64,000 bases of DNA from Nocardioides flavescens (GCF_009823805.1 NZ_WUEK01000007.1:124001-188000), one strand, 5' to 3'. Counted from the stretch's first letter, positions 47,263 through 55,288 are shown. The notes: generated by a model from the sequence alone, not told the origin. Numbers and translations are program-made.

Positions 47263-47424
47263 TCAGCCGTGGGTGCGGGTGCGCGTCTGCGTGCCGGTGC
47301 CGCGGCCACCACGGCCCCCGCGACCGCCGCGGCCCTTCCCGCCGCCGGTGCGGGTCCGGGTGCGGCGGCCGCGACCGAGGGAGCGGGCGGGCTCGAGAGC
47401 GGAGAGGAGCGAGGAACGGGCCAT
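47263..47424 (-). CDS. 53-residue Arg/Gly/Thr-rich cationic peptide
   Basis: ATG 47424 to TGA 47263. An excellent ribosome site AGGAGG (47432-47437) lies 7 nt upstream. The peptide has a leader-like first half (MARSSLLSALEPARSLGRG), then RRTRTRTGGGKG, a block of RGG/GRG repeats, and a second RTRTRT near the C-terminus; no Cys. Third codon positions are almost all G/C, as in real genes. The stop is 2 nt before the ABC exporter start. It may be an exported, possibly modified peptide; no family is recognised. Confidence 0.7.
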   Translation of the reverse strand: MARSSLLSALEPARSLGRGRRTRTRTGGGKGRGGRGGRGGRGTGTQTRTRTHG

Positions 47425-47505
47425 GGTGGTGCCTCCTGTGAGTGGTGTTCCGAGTGGGAGTGGAGCGCCGGGTCCGTGCCCGACGAGGACGACTCTGGCC
47501 GCCCA

Positions 47506-47544
47506 CCGTGAGGCCACCGTGAGGTCGCGGTGAGAGGCCTCTCA
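47506..47544. promoter_or_regulatory. Three 11-bp-phased direct repeats plus palindrome
   Basis: CCGTGAGG (47506), CCGTGAGG (47517) and CGGTGAGA (47528) repeat every 11 bp, about one helical turn, as for tandem OmpR/PhoP-family sites. TGAGAGGCCTCTCA (47531-47544) is a perfect 14-bp palindrome overlapping the third unit. They lie in the 196-nt divergent gap between the peptide/exporter/kinase operon and the membrane protein/sigma operon. Confidence 0.5.
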
Positions 47545-47620
47545 TGCCACGGCCCGCCTGTCGAGTGACGACGTCGGGTTGCCGTGACAACGCCGGTGGC
47601 CCGAGCCTCGTCTTCGGACC

Positions 47621-48526
47621 ATGACGACCCCACCTGATCTCGGCCCCGCGCTCGACGAGCGGCTCGCGGGCCTGCCTGCCGTCCCCGCCGAGCACTACCT
47701 CGGCGCCGGGCGGGCCGCCGTACGCCGTCGCAGGCGCGTCCGTGCCGGAGCTCTCGTCGCGGTGGCCGCGGTCGTGGTCGGGGCCGGGCTCGTGACCGTC
47801 CGTCCGACGACCGTCGCCGACGGCGGTCGGGTGGCGGTCGAGCCGGGTGCCGCGGAGGGACGGACGCTGTTCCTGGTGCCGACGTCGGTCCCCGGGCTCG
47901 AAGGGGTGCGGACCGTCACCTCCTCGACCATCCCGTCGTGGGCCGAGGAGTACGGCAACCACGGCCCGGCTGCCCTCGCCCCCGACGGTGCGCTCTGGAT
48001 CGCGCCGGAGGTGACCGTGGTCCGCGGCGTGGTCGAGCGTGCCGACGGGGTCGTGCATTCGTACGGCCTCGAGGTGCGCGGCTACACCACAGCCGACGGT
48101 GCCCTCGGGGGACCTGACGCTCTCGTCTGGTCGTTCCTCGCGGTCGACGGCAGTGGCACTCTCGACGAACCGGGACGCTGGACCGTCGACTTCGACGTCT
48201 GGGTCGAGGACAAGGCCGAGAAGACGCACGGCGAGCCTGGCTTCGCCGATCGGCTCACGCAGTTCGCCGACGACCGCTCCACCGATCTCGTCCCCGGCCC
48301 AGGGGTCGAGATGGTGGCGCAGCGGCTCGCCGACGCCGGGTACGACGCCGAGTACGTGCGCCAGAGCGTCGCCGAGGTGCGCCTCGACGGCCGGACCTGG
48401 TTCGTGCTGGCCAGCGGCGAGCGGGTGGGCGGCGCGTTCTACGAGGCCTGGGACCCCGAGTCGGCTGGTGTCACGGACCTCGCCGGCTTCGTCACCTGGG
48501 TCGAGTCCGGCCGGGGGACCCCGTGA
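47621..48526 (+). CDS. Single-span membrane protein, candidate sigma-factor partner
   Basis: 301 residues: cytosolic N-terminus (1-40, ending in RRRRRVR), one transmembrane helix (about 42-62, AGALVAVAAVVVGAGLVTV), and a large external domain rich in acidic and aromatic residues with no recognised fold (YGNHGPAALAPDGALWIAPEV; LADAGYDAEYVRQSVAEVRL). Its stop overlaps the sigma-factor GTG (GTGA). The topology is that of an anti-sigma or sensor, but the usual zinc anti-sigma HxxxCxxC motif is absent and the gene order (membrane protein first) is reversed. Confidence 0.7.
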   Translation: MTTPPDLGPALDERLAGLPAVPAEHYLGAGRAAVRRRRRVRAGALVAVAAVVVGAGLVTVRPTTVADGGRVAVEPGAAEGRTLFLVPTSVPGLEGVRTVTSSTIPSWAEEYGNHGPAALAPDGALWIAPEVTVVRGVVERADGVVHSYGLEVRGYTTADGALGGPDALVWSFLAVDGSGTLDEPGRWTVDFDVWVEDKAEKTHGEPGFADRLTQFADDRSTDLVPGPGVEMVAQRLADAGYDAEYVRQSVAEVRLDGRTWFVLASGERVGGAFYEAWDPESAGVTDLAGFVTWVESGRGTP

Positions 48527-49056
48527 AGCGCGACGAGGAGTCCTACGTCGAGTTCGTCGCGGCCTCCCAGGACCGGCTGCGCCGGATCGCCTACGCCGTG
48601 TGCGCCGACGACAGCCGGGCCGAGGACGTGCTCCAGGAGGCTCTGGTCAAGCTCTACCTCGCCTGGCCGAGGATCCGCGAGCAGGGCCGCGAGGAGGCCT
48701 TCGCGCGCCGGGTCATCGTCAACGCCGATCTCGACGACCGGCGCCGGCCCTGGCACCGCCGCCGTGCCCGGGTCGAGGAGGAGGAGCTGGCGGCGCTGCC
48801 GGCCCCGCTCGGGCTGTCCCGCGGGGAGCGACTCGACCTGCTGGCCGCCGTACGCCGCCTCCCGGCGATGCAGCGCCGCACGGTGGTGCTGCGGCACTGG
48901 CTGGGGTTGTCGGTCGAGGAGACCGCCTCCGAGCTCGGCATCTCGACAGGCACCGTCAAGAGCCACACCTCGCGGGGTCTCGCCGCGCTGTCGGACGCGC
49001 TGTCCGGGGAGCTCGACGAGGAGTGCGGATTGCCCGGGGCCCCGACGTCTCGGTGA
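48523..49056 (+). CDS. SigE-type ECF RNA polymerase sigma factor
   Basis: 177 residues. Region 2: YVEFVAASQDRLRRIAYAVCADDSRAEDVLQEALVKLY; region 4: LDLLAAVRRLPAMQRRTVVLRHWLGLSVEETASELGISTGTVKSHTSRGLAAL, a typical ECF helix-turn-helix. It matches the actinobacterial SigE family 'SigE-like, YtrF-linked' pattern. It directs polymerase to a small regulon, unknown here. GTG start overlaps the stop of the membrane protein; the 12-nt gap to trmB suggests trmB may be co-transcribed. Confidence 0.92.
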   Translation: MKRDEESYVEFVAASQDRLRRIAYAVCADDSRAEDVLQEALVKLYLAWPRIREQGREEAFARRVIVNADLDDRRRPWHRRRARVEEEELAALPAPLGLSRGERLDLLAAVRRLPAMQRRTVVLRHWLGLSVEETASELGISTGTVKSHTSRGLAALSDALSGELDEECGLPGAPTSR

Positions 49057-49068
49057 CAATCGGGAGCG

Positions 49069-49791
49069 ATGAACGAGCGCACCGCCCCGGCCCGACCGCA
49101 CCTCAAGCTCACCCCCGACGGGCGGCGGATGCGCGAGGTGCTGAGCTACTCGCGCCGCGGGAGCCGGTTCACCCCGACCCAGGCCGCGGCGTGGGCCGCG
49201 CACCAGGCCGACTGGGTGATCCCCGACGAGGCGGTCGACCGGCCCGACTTCTCGCTGGCGCGGTGGTTCGGGCGCGAGGCGCCGCTGATCGTCGAGATCG
49301 GCTCGGGCGTGGGGGAGGCGACGGCGGCGCTGGCCGCCTCTCGGCCCGACCACGACGTGCTGGCCTTCGAGGTGTGGCGACCGGGTGTCGCGGACTCGCT
49401 GTGGCGGGTCGCCGAGGCGGGGGCCGACAACGTCCGCTTCGTCTCGGTCGACGCGGTCTGGTCGCTCGAGCACCTGGTCGCGCCGGACTCGCTGGCCGGG
49501 CTGTGGACCTTCTTCCCCGACCCGTGGCCCAAGACCCGTCACCACAAGCGGCGCATCGTCGACCCGGCGTTCGCCGCGCTGGCGGCCAGCCGACTCGCGC
49601 CGGGCGCCACGTGGCGCCTGGCCACCGACTGGGCCGACTACGCCGAGCAGATGCAGACCGTGCTCGACGCCGAGCCCGCCCTCGAGGGCGGCGTGGTGCC
49701 GCGCTGGGACGAGCGGCCCGTGACCCGGTTCGAGCGCAAGGGCGTCGAGGCCGGGCGGGCCATCACCGACCTGGCCTACACCCGGAGCTGA
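49069..49791 (+). CDS. trmB: tRNA (guanine46-N7)-methyltransferase
   Basis: 240 residues. SAM-dependent methylation of G46 in tRNA variable loops. SAM loop VEIGSGVGEATAALAAS; catalytic motif WTFFPDPWPKTRHHKRRIV is diagnostic; C-terminal PVTRFERKG also typical. ATG 49069 follows a GGGAGCG ribosome-like site. Ends 10 nt before the stop of the converging gene. Confidence 0.95.
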   Translation: MNERTAPARPHLKLTPDGRRMREVLSYSRRGSRFTPTQAAAWAAHQADWVIPDEAVDRPDFSLARWFGREAPLIVEIGSGVGEATAALAASRPDHDVLAFEVWRPGVADSLWRVAEAGADNVRFVSVDAVWSLEHLVAPDSLAGLWTFFPDPWPKTRHHKRRIVDPAFAALAASRLAPGATWRLATDWADYAEQMQTVLDAEPALEGGVVPRWDERPVTRFERKGVEAGRAITDLAYTRS

Positions 49792-49800
49792 GCCGGCAGT

Positions 49801-50211
49801 TCACGCCGCGAAGGGCAGGCGCACGCCGGCCTCGCCCAGCAGCGCCTCCACCCGGCGCCGCTCCGCGTCGAGCGGCGCGCCCGGGGGCAGCACGCCCAGC
49901 AGATGGGTGATGCCGAGCGTCGCGCAGCACTGCGCCAGCGCCCGGTCGTACGCCGCCCTCACGGCCTCGACCTTGGCGTACGACGCGTGCGGGCCGAGGG
50001 CGTGGAACCGCGTCCCGAGCCGACGCACCTCGGCCACGACGTCCTCGAACGGCCGGGCCTCGGCGGGGGCGGTGGGCCGCCGGTGCCGGGTGCGCATCGA
50101 GACCCAGTCGCGGGCGCGCTCGCCGCGCTTGCCGAGCAGCGCCCCGAGCCCCCAGGCCGCGGCGCAGGCCAGCGCCAGCACGACCACGATCGCGGCGGCC
50201 GTGGGGGACAT
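49801..50211 (-). CDS. Membrane-anchored hypothetical protein
   Basis: 136 residues: an N-terminal hydrophobic anchor (about 5-27, AAAIVVVLALACAAAWGLGALL), a basic linker, then a helical cytosolic-type domain (VVAEVRRLGTRFHALGPHASYAKVEAVRAAYDRALAQCCATLGITHLLGVLPPG). The ATG lies 6 nt after TAGCGT on the minus strand (leaderless pattern). No family recognised, though the AYDRALAQCC region is conserved-looking. Confidence 0.72.
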   Translation of the reverse strand: MSPTAAAIVVVLALACAAAWGLGALLGKRGERARDWVSMRTRHRRPTAPAEARPFEDVVAEVRRLGTRFHALGPHASYAKVEAVRAAYDRALAQCCATLGITHLLGVLPPGAPLDAERRRVEALLGEAGVRLPFAA

Positions 50212-50234
50212 GCCCCGACGCTACGCGCGGGGCC

Positions 50235-50963
50235 TCAGCCGGTCGAGCCGCCGCCGAAGACGCTGAGCACCTGCGGACCGCGCCACCAGCTGTAGCCCGC
50301 GTCAGCGGCGGGGGCCGGGCGCCCGCCGGCGACGAGCAGCACGTTGCCCTCGCGGCGTCCGCGCCGGGTCGCGGTCTCGAGACCGGCGGCGAGCCGGTCG
50401 ACGTCGTCCCACGCCGCCAGCGCTCCGGCGACGGCGGCGCGGACCCGGGGGAACGGCGCGCGGTCGCGCAGGTTGACGGCCAGCAGCCCGCCCGGCTCGA
50501 GCACCCGGGCGTACTCCTGCCAGGCGCCGGCGTCGACCAGGTCCGTCGGCACCTCGGCGCCGTCGAAGGCGTCGACGACCACCGCCTGCGCCCACCCGTT
50601 GCGCACCTCGCCCAGCCCGGTGCGACCGTCGACCGGGCGCACGCTGATGCCGCTGCGCCTCGGCAGCGGCAGCCGCTCGCGCACCAGCGCCGTGAGCTCC
50701 TCGTCGGGCTCGAGGACGACCTGGCGCGAGCCCGGTCGGGTCGCCGCGACGAAGCGCGGCAGCGTGAGGCCGGCGCCGCCGACGTGCAGCACGCGCAGGG
50801 CCTCGCCCGCCGGGGCGGCGGCGTCGAGCAGCGAGCCGATCCGGCGCACGTAGTCGAAGTGCAGGGCGGTCGGGTCGTCGAGGTCGACGCAGGACTGGTC
50901 CATGCCGTCTCGGCGCACCACCCACGCGCCGGGGACGTCCGCGGGCTCGACGCTCGCGTTCAC
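50235..50963 (-). CDS. Spermidine synthase-like methyltransferase-fold protein
   Basis: 242 residues of the polyamine aminopropyltransferase/spermidine-synthase-like family: DQSCVDLDDPTALHFDYVRRIG at the N-terminus, a Rossmann SAM-type loop VLHVGGAGLTLPRF, VVLEPDEEL, and DAFDGAEVPTDLV (the usual DAFxGxxxP). The polyamine-binding acidic gate of true SpeE is not obvious, so activity as spermidine synthase is doubtful. GTG start overlaps the RDD gene stop (GTGA). Confidence 0.82.
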   Translation of the reverse strand: MNASVEPADVPGAWVVRRDGMDQSCVDLDDPTALHFDYVRRIGSLLDAAAPAGEALRVLHVGGAGLTLPRFVAATRPGSRQVVLEPDEELTALVRERLPLPRRSGISVRPVDGRTGLGEVRNGWAQAVVVDAFDGAEVPTDLVDAGAWQEYARVLEPGGLLAVNLRDRAPFPRVRAAVAGALAAWDDVDRLAAGLETATRRGRREGNVLLVAGGRPAPAADAGYSWWRGPQVLSVFGGGSTG

Positions 50964-51766
50964 CGCCGCGTGAGCCGCGCGCGCAGCGACTCCTCGCGCC
51001 CGAGCCGGGCCAGGTCGCGCTCGCGGCGGCTCGCGACGACGGCGGCGAGGAACGCCTCGGGGCCCGTGCCGGGCGGTGGCGGGGGAGCGACGTGGGCGCT
51101 CACCTGCGCGGCGAGCCGGGCGCCGACGTCCGCGCGCGAGGCGGCGTCGAGGCCGGCGGCCCGTCCGAGGAACTGGCGCACGGCCAGCGCCAGGCCGGTC
51201 GGCAGGGCGGTCATGTCGGCGACGCGCGCCCAGCCCGCGAGCTCCGGCGGCATGGGGGTGGGGTGGGCGAGGCGCAGCCGCACCCGGTCGCGCACGACGT
51301 AGGTGCCGGCGGCGTAGTCGCCGAGCCGCTTGCCGCGCGAGCTCAGCAGCGCGGAGAAGAACACCGGCGCCCCGCTGAACGCGTAGATCTCCACGACCCC
51401 GATCAGGGCGCGCACCAGCGCGTGCTGGAAGGTGATCGGGCCGGCGTCGTCGCGCACCGTCCGCAGGCCGCAGACCAGCTTGCCGAGCGAGCGGCCCGAC
51501 GTCAGCGTCTCCAGCGTCGCCGGCACGAGGAGCAGCACGACGACGAGGGTCGCGATGAACGCCGCCCGGACGAGCGCCGCGTCGGTCTGCAGCACGGCCA
51601 CCAGGAAGACGAAGACCACGACCACGAGCAGGGTCAGCGTGGCCACCAGGTCGATGACGCCCGAGACGATGCGCGAGCCGAGGCCGGCCGGCGGCAGGTC
51701 CAGCGCCACCGCCTCACCGGTCACGAGGTCGTCGCTGGTGAGCGTCGCGAACTCGTGGGCACTCAT
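50960..51766 (-). CDS. RDD-family membrane protein
   Basis: 268 residues. RDD domain with about four spans: LGSRIVSGVIDLVATLTLLVVVV (the R-D-D hallmark), FIATLVVVLLLVPATLE, TSGRSLGKLVCGLRTVRDD, then SSRGKRLGDYAAGTYVVRDR. A ~110-residue cytosolic helical C-terminus follows. It is divergent from the SpoIIM-like gene, an arrangement widely conserved with MoxR/DUF58 genes in actinobacteria. ATG 51766 (MSAHEF) chosen; in-frame GTGs lie up to 12 nt upstream, next to TAAAGT. Confidence 0.88.
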   Translation of the reverse strand: MSAHEFATLTSDDLVTGEAVALDLPPAGLGSRIVSGVIDLVATLTLLVVVVFVFLVAVLQTDAALVRAAFIATLVVVLLLVPATLETLTSGRSLGKLVCGLRTVRDDAGPITFQHALVRALIGVVEIYAFSGAPVFFSALLSSRGKRLGDYAAGTYVVRDRVRLRLAHPTPMPPELAGWARVADMTALPTGLALAVRQFLGRAAGLDAASRADVGARLAAQVSAHVAPPPPPGTGPEAFLAAVVASRRERDLARLGREESLRARLTRR

Positions 51767-51792
51767 GGTGGCCACCACTTTAGGCTGGCCGC

Positions 51793-52788
51793 GTGGACCT
51801 CGACGCCTACGTGCTGACCCACGTGCACACGTGGCAGCGGCTCGAGACGCTGGTCCACACCCGCCGCCTGAGCGGCGCGGAGAGCGACGAGCTCGTCGAC
51901 CTCTACCAGCTCGTCGCGACCCACCTGTCCGTCGTACGCACCTCGGCGCCGGACCCGGCCCTCGTCGCCTACCTCTCCTCGCTGCTCGCCAAGGCGCGCA
52001 CCAAGGCCGTCGGCACCCGGACCGGGTCGTGGCGGGGGTTCACGGGGTTCTTCACCGAGCGGTTCCCGGCGGCGCTCTACCGGCTGCGCTGGTGGTGGCT
52101 CGGCTGCCTGGCGGGCAACGTCGTCGTCACCGCGGTGATGATGCTGTGGCTGCTCGACCACCCCGACGTCGAGCAGAGCCTGCTGACGCCCGCGGAGGTG
52201 CAGCAGCTGGTGGACCAGGACTTCGAGGGCTACTACTCGGAGTACGCCGCGAGCCACTTCGCGACGCAGGTGTGGGTCAACAACGCCTGGGTGGCCGCGC
52301 TCTGCATCGCGCTGGGCATCCTGGGGCTGCCGGTGATCTGGCTGCTCTTCCAGAACATCGCCAACCTGGCGATCATCGGCTCGATCATGCACAGGCACGA
52401 CGCGGGCCAGCGGTTCTGGGGACTGATCCTGCCGCACGGCCTGCTCGAGCTCACCGCCGTCTTCGTGGCCGGCGGGATCGGGCTGCGGCTGTTCTGGTCG
52501 TGGATCGAGCCCGGTGGTCTCACCCGTGCCCAGTCGATCGCCCGCGAGGGCCGCACCGCTGCGACCGTCGCGATGGGACTCGTCGCCGTGCTGGCCGTGA
52601 GCGGCGTCATCGAGGGGTTCGTGACGCCCTCGGGACTCCCGACCTGGGCACGGGTCGGCATCGGCATCGTCGCCGAGCTCGCCTTCCTGGCCTACGTCTT
52701 CGTCCTCGGACGCCAGGCCCACGCCCGCGGCGTCACCGGTGACGTGGACGCGCGCTACCTCGAGGACCGGGTGGCCAGCCGGGCCTGA
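51793..52788 (+). CDS. SpoIIM/DUF95-family membrane protein
   Basis: 331 residues. Stage II sporulation protein M-like (COG1300). N-terminal cytosolic helices (VDLYQLVATHLSVVRT), then about six spans including the family signature NNAWVAALCIALGILGLPV and LPHGLLELTAVFVAGGIGL. Despite the name it occurs in non-sporulating actinobacteria beside RDD and MoxR genes and may act in envelope function. GTG start 6 nt after TAGGCT (51781-51786). Only 26 nt separate it from the divergent RDD gene, so their promoters overlap. Confidence 0.9.
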   Translation: MDLDAYVLTHVHTWQRLETLVHTRRLSGAESDELVDLYQLVATHLSVVRTSAPDPALVAYLSSLLAKARTKAVGTRTGSWRGFTGFFTERFPAALYRLRWWWLGCLAGNVVVTAVMMLWLLDHPDVEQSLLTPAEVQQLVDQDFEGYYSEYAASHFATQVWVNNAWVAALCIALGILGLPVIWLLFQNIANLAIIGSIMHRHDAGQRFWGLILPHGLLELTAVFVAGGIGLRLFWSWIEPGGLTRAQSIAREGRTAATVAMGLVAVLAVSGVIEGFVTPSGLPTWARVGIGIVAELAFLAYVFVLGRQAHARGVTGDVDARYLEDRVASRA

Positions 52789-52841
52789 GCCGGGACACGC
52801 CGTCGTACGGGCGACACGCTGGCGCGCTGCACGCAGTACTC

Positions 52842-52867
52842 CGCACCGCACAGTAGTGTGCGGTGCG
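52842..52867. promoter_or_regulatory. Perfect inverted repeat over the padR promoter
   Basis: CGCACCGCACA (52842-52852), spacer GTAG, TGTGCGGTGCG (52857-52867): 11-bp perfect arms. It covers the -10 box TAGTGT (52854-52859) and touches the start codon (GTG 52867), an ideal position for repression of a leaderless gene. A PadR dimer is the natural candidate ligand (autorepression). Confidence 0.65.
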
Positions 52868-53196
52868 TGGACACCACCCAGCTGCTCAGAGGGGTGCTCG
52901 ACGCCGCCGTGCTCGCGGTCGTCGGCGCCGAGGACGGCTACGGCTACGACGTGCTGCGCCGGCTCCGCGCCGGCGGGCTCACCGAGGTGGGCGACGCCTC
53001 GGTCTACGGCACGCTCCGGCGGTTGTACGCCGCCGGCGCGCTGACGTCGTACGTCGTGCCCTCCGAGGAGGGCCCCCACCGCAAGTACTACGGCATCACC
53101 CCGGCCGGGCGCGCCCAGCTGGAGACCCAGACCAAGGACTGGGGCACGTTCGCCGACACGGTGACGGCCCTGCTCGAGACAGGAGCCCGCCCGTGA
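52867..53196 (+). CDS. PadR-family transcriptional regulator
   Basis: 109 residues. Winged helix of the PadR type: TTQLLRGVLDAAVLAVVGAEDGYGYDVLRRL, then SVYGTLRRLYAAGALTSYVV and RKYYGITPAGRAQLE (wing). Start GTG 52867, 7 nt after the -10 TAGTGT; an earlier GTG at 52858 lies inside the -10 region and is less likely. The gene is translated with the next one (GTGA overlap), the common PadR + HAAS-type membrane protein pair. Confidence 0.92.
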   Translation: MDTTQLLRGVLDAAVLAVVGAEDGYGYDVLRRLRAGGLTEVGDASVYGTLRRLYAAGALTSYVVPSEEGPHRKYYGITPAGRAQLETQTKDWGTFADTVTALLETGARP

Positions 53197-54218
53197 GCGA
53201 CCCGGTCAGCACGACCAGCACCGAGATCCTGCACCGCCCCGAGGTGAGCGCCTTCGTCGCGCAGGTGCGCTCGCACCTCGTCGATCTCGACGTCGACGCC
53301 CGCGACGAGCTCACCGAGGGGCTCGAGGCCGACCTCGCCGAGCAGCACGCCTCGGGCGAGCCGCTACCCGACCCCGCGGCGTACGCCGCCGAGCTGCGCG
53401 CTGCTGCCGGTCTGCCGTCGGCGGTCGGTCACCGCAGTCGCGTCGCGCAGCTGACGGCGGATCTCGACACCCTGCGCACGCAGTTCCTCGCCTGGGTCGA
53501 GAGCGACACCGTCTTCACCCGCACCGGCTGGTCGGTCGTGTCCGCGGCCCGGCCCGCCTGGTGGGTCCTGCGCGCCTGGATCGCGGTCACCCTGCTCGAC
53601 CAGCTGGTGGGTCCCTGGGAGTACGTCACCCTGTGGCCCACGCTCGGGGCCTCCCTCGTCGGCCCACTGCTGCTGGTCGTCGCCGTGGTCATGAGCGTGC
53701 TGATCGGACAGGGGCGGCTGTGGCCGGGCTCCGGGCCGGACCGCCCGTTCCTGGCGCGTGCCGTGCTCGTCGTGCTGAACGCCGTGGCGGTCCTCGCGCC
53801 CTTCACCTTCAACGGCGACGCCACGGGATCGGGCCACGCCTACGCCGTCGCCGTGCCGGCGACGGCCGATCGCAAGGCCCTGGTCGCCGAGGGCCGGGTC
53901 GTCAGCAACATCTACGCCTACGACGACTCGGGTCAGCCCGTCACGGGCATCCAGCTCTTCGACCAGGTCGGCCGGCCCCTGACCGTCTCGCCGCGCGGGG
54001 AGAGCGGGATGGGCCGCGACCGTGAGGTCGTGTGCCCGTGGTTCAACGGCACGACGCCGCTGTGGAACGTCTTCCCCCTGCAGCAGCGCGCGCAGCGCTC
54101 CGGCACCTGCGCGAAGGCCCCTGCGAACGCAGCAGCCCCGGCCTACGACCAGCCGCCGCTCGACTCGGTGCCGCCGGTCGGTGTGGCGCCGCTGGGGGCG
54201 GCGACCGCGTCACCGTGA
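53193..54218 (+). CDS. Membrane protein partner of PadR (HAAS-like N-terminus)
   Basis: 341 residues. N-terminal ~90 form a helical domain like the HAAS/DUF1700 modules that accompany PadR regulators (VRSHLVDLDVDARDELTEGLEADLAEQ). Spans lie about 125-145, 155-175 and 190-210. The C-terminal ~130 residues appear extracytoplasmic (VVSNIYAYDDSGQPVTGIQLFDQ), with two Cys that may pair. GTG overlaps the padR stop. Likely a signal-responsive membrane component; exact role unknown. Confidence 0.8.
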   Translation: MSDPVSTTSTEILHRPEVSAFVAQVRSHLVDLDVDARDELTEGLEADLAEQHASGEPLPDPAAYAAELRAAAGLPSAVGHRSRVAQLTADLDTLRTQFLAWVESDTVFTRTGWSVVSAARPAWWVLRAWIAVTLLDQLVGPWEYVTLWPTLGASLVGPLLLVVAVVMSVLIGQGRLWPGSGPDRPFLARAVLVVLNAVAVLAPFTFNGDATGSGHAYAVAVPATADRKALVAEGRVVSNIYAYDDSGQPVTGIQLFDQVGRPLTVSPRGESGMGRDREVVCPWFNGTTPLWNVFPLQQRAQRSGTCAKAPANAAAPAYDQPPLDSVPPVGVAPLGAATASP

Positions 54219-54225
54219 GGTGAGG

Positions 54226-54272
54226 GCGTCCACCGCCGCAACGCTACCCCCGAAGGTCACGGCGGTGGACGC
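54226..54272. terminator. Strong hairpin after the PadR operon
   Basis: GCGTCCACCGCCG (54226-54238) pairs exactly with CGGCGGTGGACGC (54260-54272) across a 21-nt loop, 8 nt after the upstream stop. It is probably the terminator of the padR operon. The rest of the 182-nt gap (to 54400) contains further GC-rich inverted words but no gene. Confidence 0.7.
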
Positions 54273-54400
54273 AACGTGCTCGGCTGCCGGCCCGCGTTGC
54301 CGCGGGGGCGCCGTACGCACACCAAGAGCCTAGGCATACCTGGACGTGTTGTCGAACCCCGTGTTCAACAACACGTCGAGTTCTCGACACTCGGACCGGC

Positions 54401-55279
54401 TCAGAGGACGGTCGCGGGCCCGGCGGTGACCCGGTCGAGGTAGGCGACGGCCCGGCCGAAGAGTGCCGCGGACGCCGCGTCGTCGGAGGGCTGCGCCGGG
54501 GCCTCGGCCGCCATCGCCCGTTGCACGGCGACGGCGCCCGGAGCGCCCGCCTCGAGCGCGACCTGGGCACAGACCCGGGCGCAGTCGCGCACCGCCGGCG
54601 GCTCCAGGGTCCAGATGACCTCGAAGGTGCGGGCCCGGTCGGGCACCCCGACCTGGCCCGGCAGCTCCCAGGCGACCAGCGCCACCGCGAAGCCGGGCGC
54701 GTCGCACACCACGACCCACTCGCGCAGCATCGGGGTGTCCTCACCCAGGCGCACCGCGACCGGGCCGCCCGCGCTCGGTTCGGCACCTTCGGCGAAGACG
54801 TAGGCCGCCTGCGCGACCCGCGAGAGCTCGGTCCAGCGGGGGAGCGCGGTCGTGAGGAACTCTTGGCGCTGGAAGCCTCCGAAGAGGTAGGCCTTCTCGG
54901 CGCGGGCCCCGAACTCGTCCTCGAAGGCCCACGACAGCGCGGACAGCGTCGACTTGCGCAGCCGTCGTACGGCGAGGTGCGGGTGGCGCCGCCGCAGCCC
55001 GGCGAACGCCGACTGCACGTCGACCTGGGGTCCCTCGCCCGCCTGGCGCACGGCCTGCTCGACCGCCGCGTCCAGCCGGGTGCCGGCGTCGCGGCGGCGC
55101 AGCACGTCGAGCACGGTGTCGACGTCGGCGACGGTGTAGCGGCGGTGACCGCTCTCGAGGCGCAGCGGGACCGGGAAGCCGTAGCGCTGCTCCCACACCC
55201 GCAGGGTCGCCTGGGGGACACCGGTGCGGCGCGCGACGTCCCCGATCGTCAGCGCGGTGCCGGGCACGGGTGCGTCCAC
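54401..55279 (-). CDS. MerR-type regulator with DICT sensory domain
   Basis: 292 residues. N-terminal MerR winged helix (LTIGDVARRTGVPQATLRVWEQRYGFPVP ... GHRRYTVADVDTV), then a DICT domain (about 110-235; LRKSTLSALSWAFEDEF and VVCDAPGFAVALVAWE), a module linked to light or two-component signalling in actinobacteria and cyanobacteria. GTG 55279 (VDAPVPG) lies 7 nt after TAGGGT. That hexamer straddles the edge of the inverted-repeat element 55289-55460, which thus provides the whole upstream promoter region. Confidence 0.88.
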   Translation of the reverse strand: MDAPVPGTALTIGDVARRTGVPQATLRVWEQRYGFPVPLRLESGHRRYTVADVDTVLDVLRRRDAGTRLDAAVEQAVRQAGEGPQVDVQSAFAGLRRRHPHLAVRRLRKSTLSALSWAFEDEFGARAEKAYLFGGFQRQEFLTTALPRWTELSRVAQAAYVFAEGAEPSAGGPVAVRLGEDTPMLREWVVVCDAPGFAVALVAWELPGQVGVPDRARTFEVIWTLEPPAVRDCARVCAQVALEAGAPGAVAVQRAMAAEAPAQPSDDAASAALFGRAVAYLDRVTAGPATVL

Positions 55280-55288
55280 TGGGCCAAC

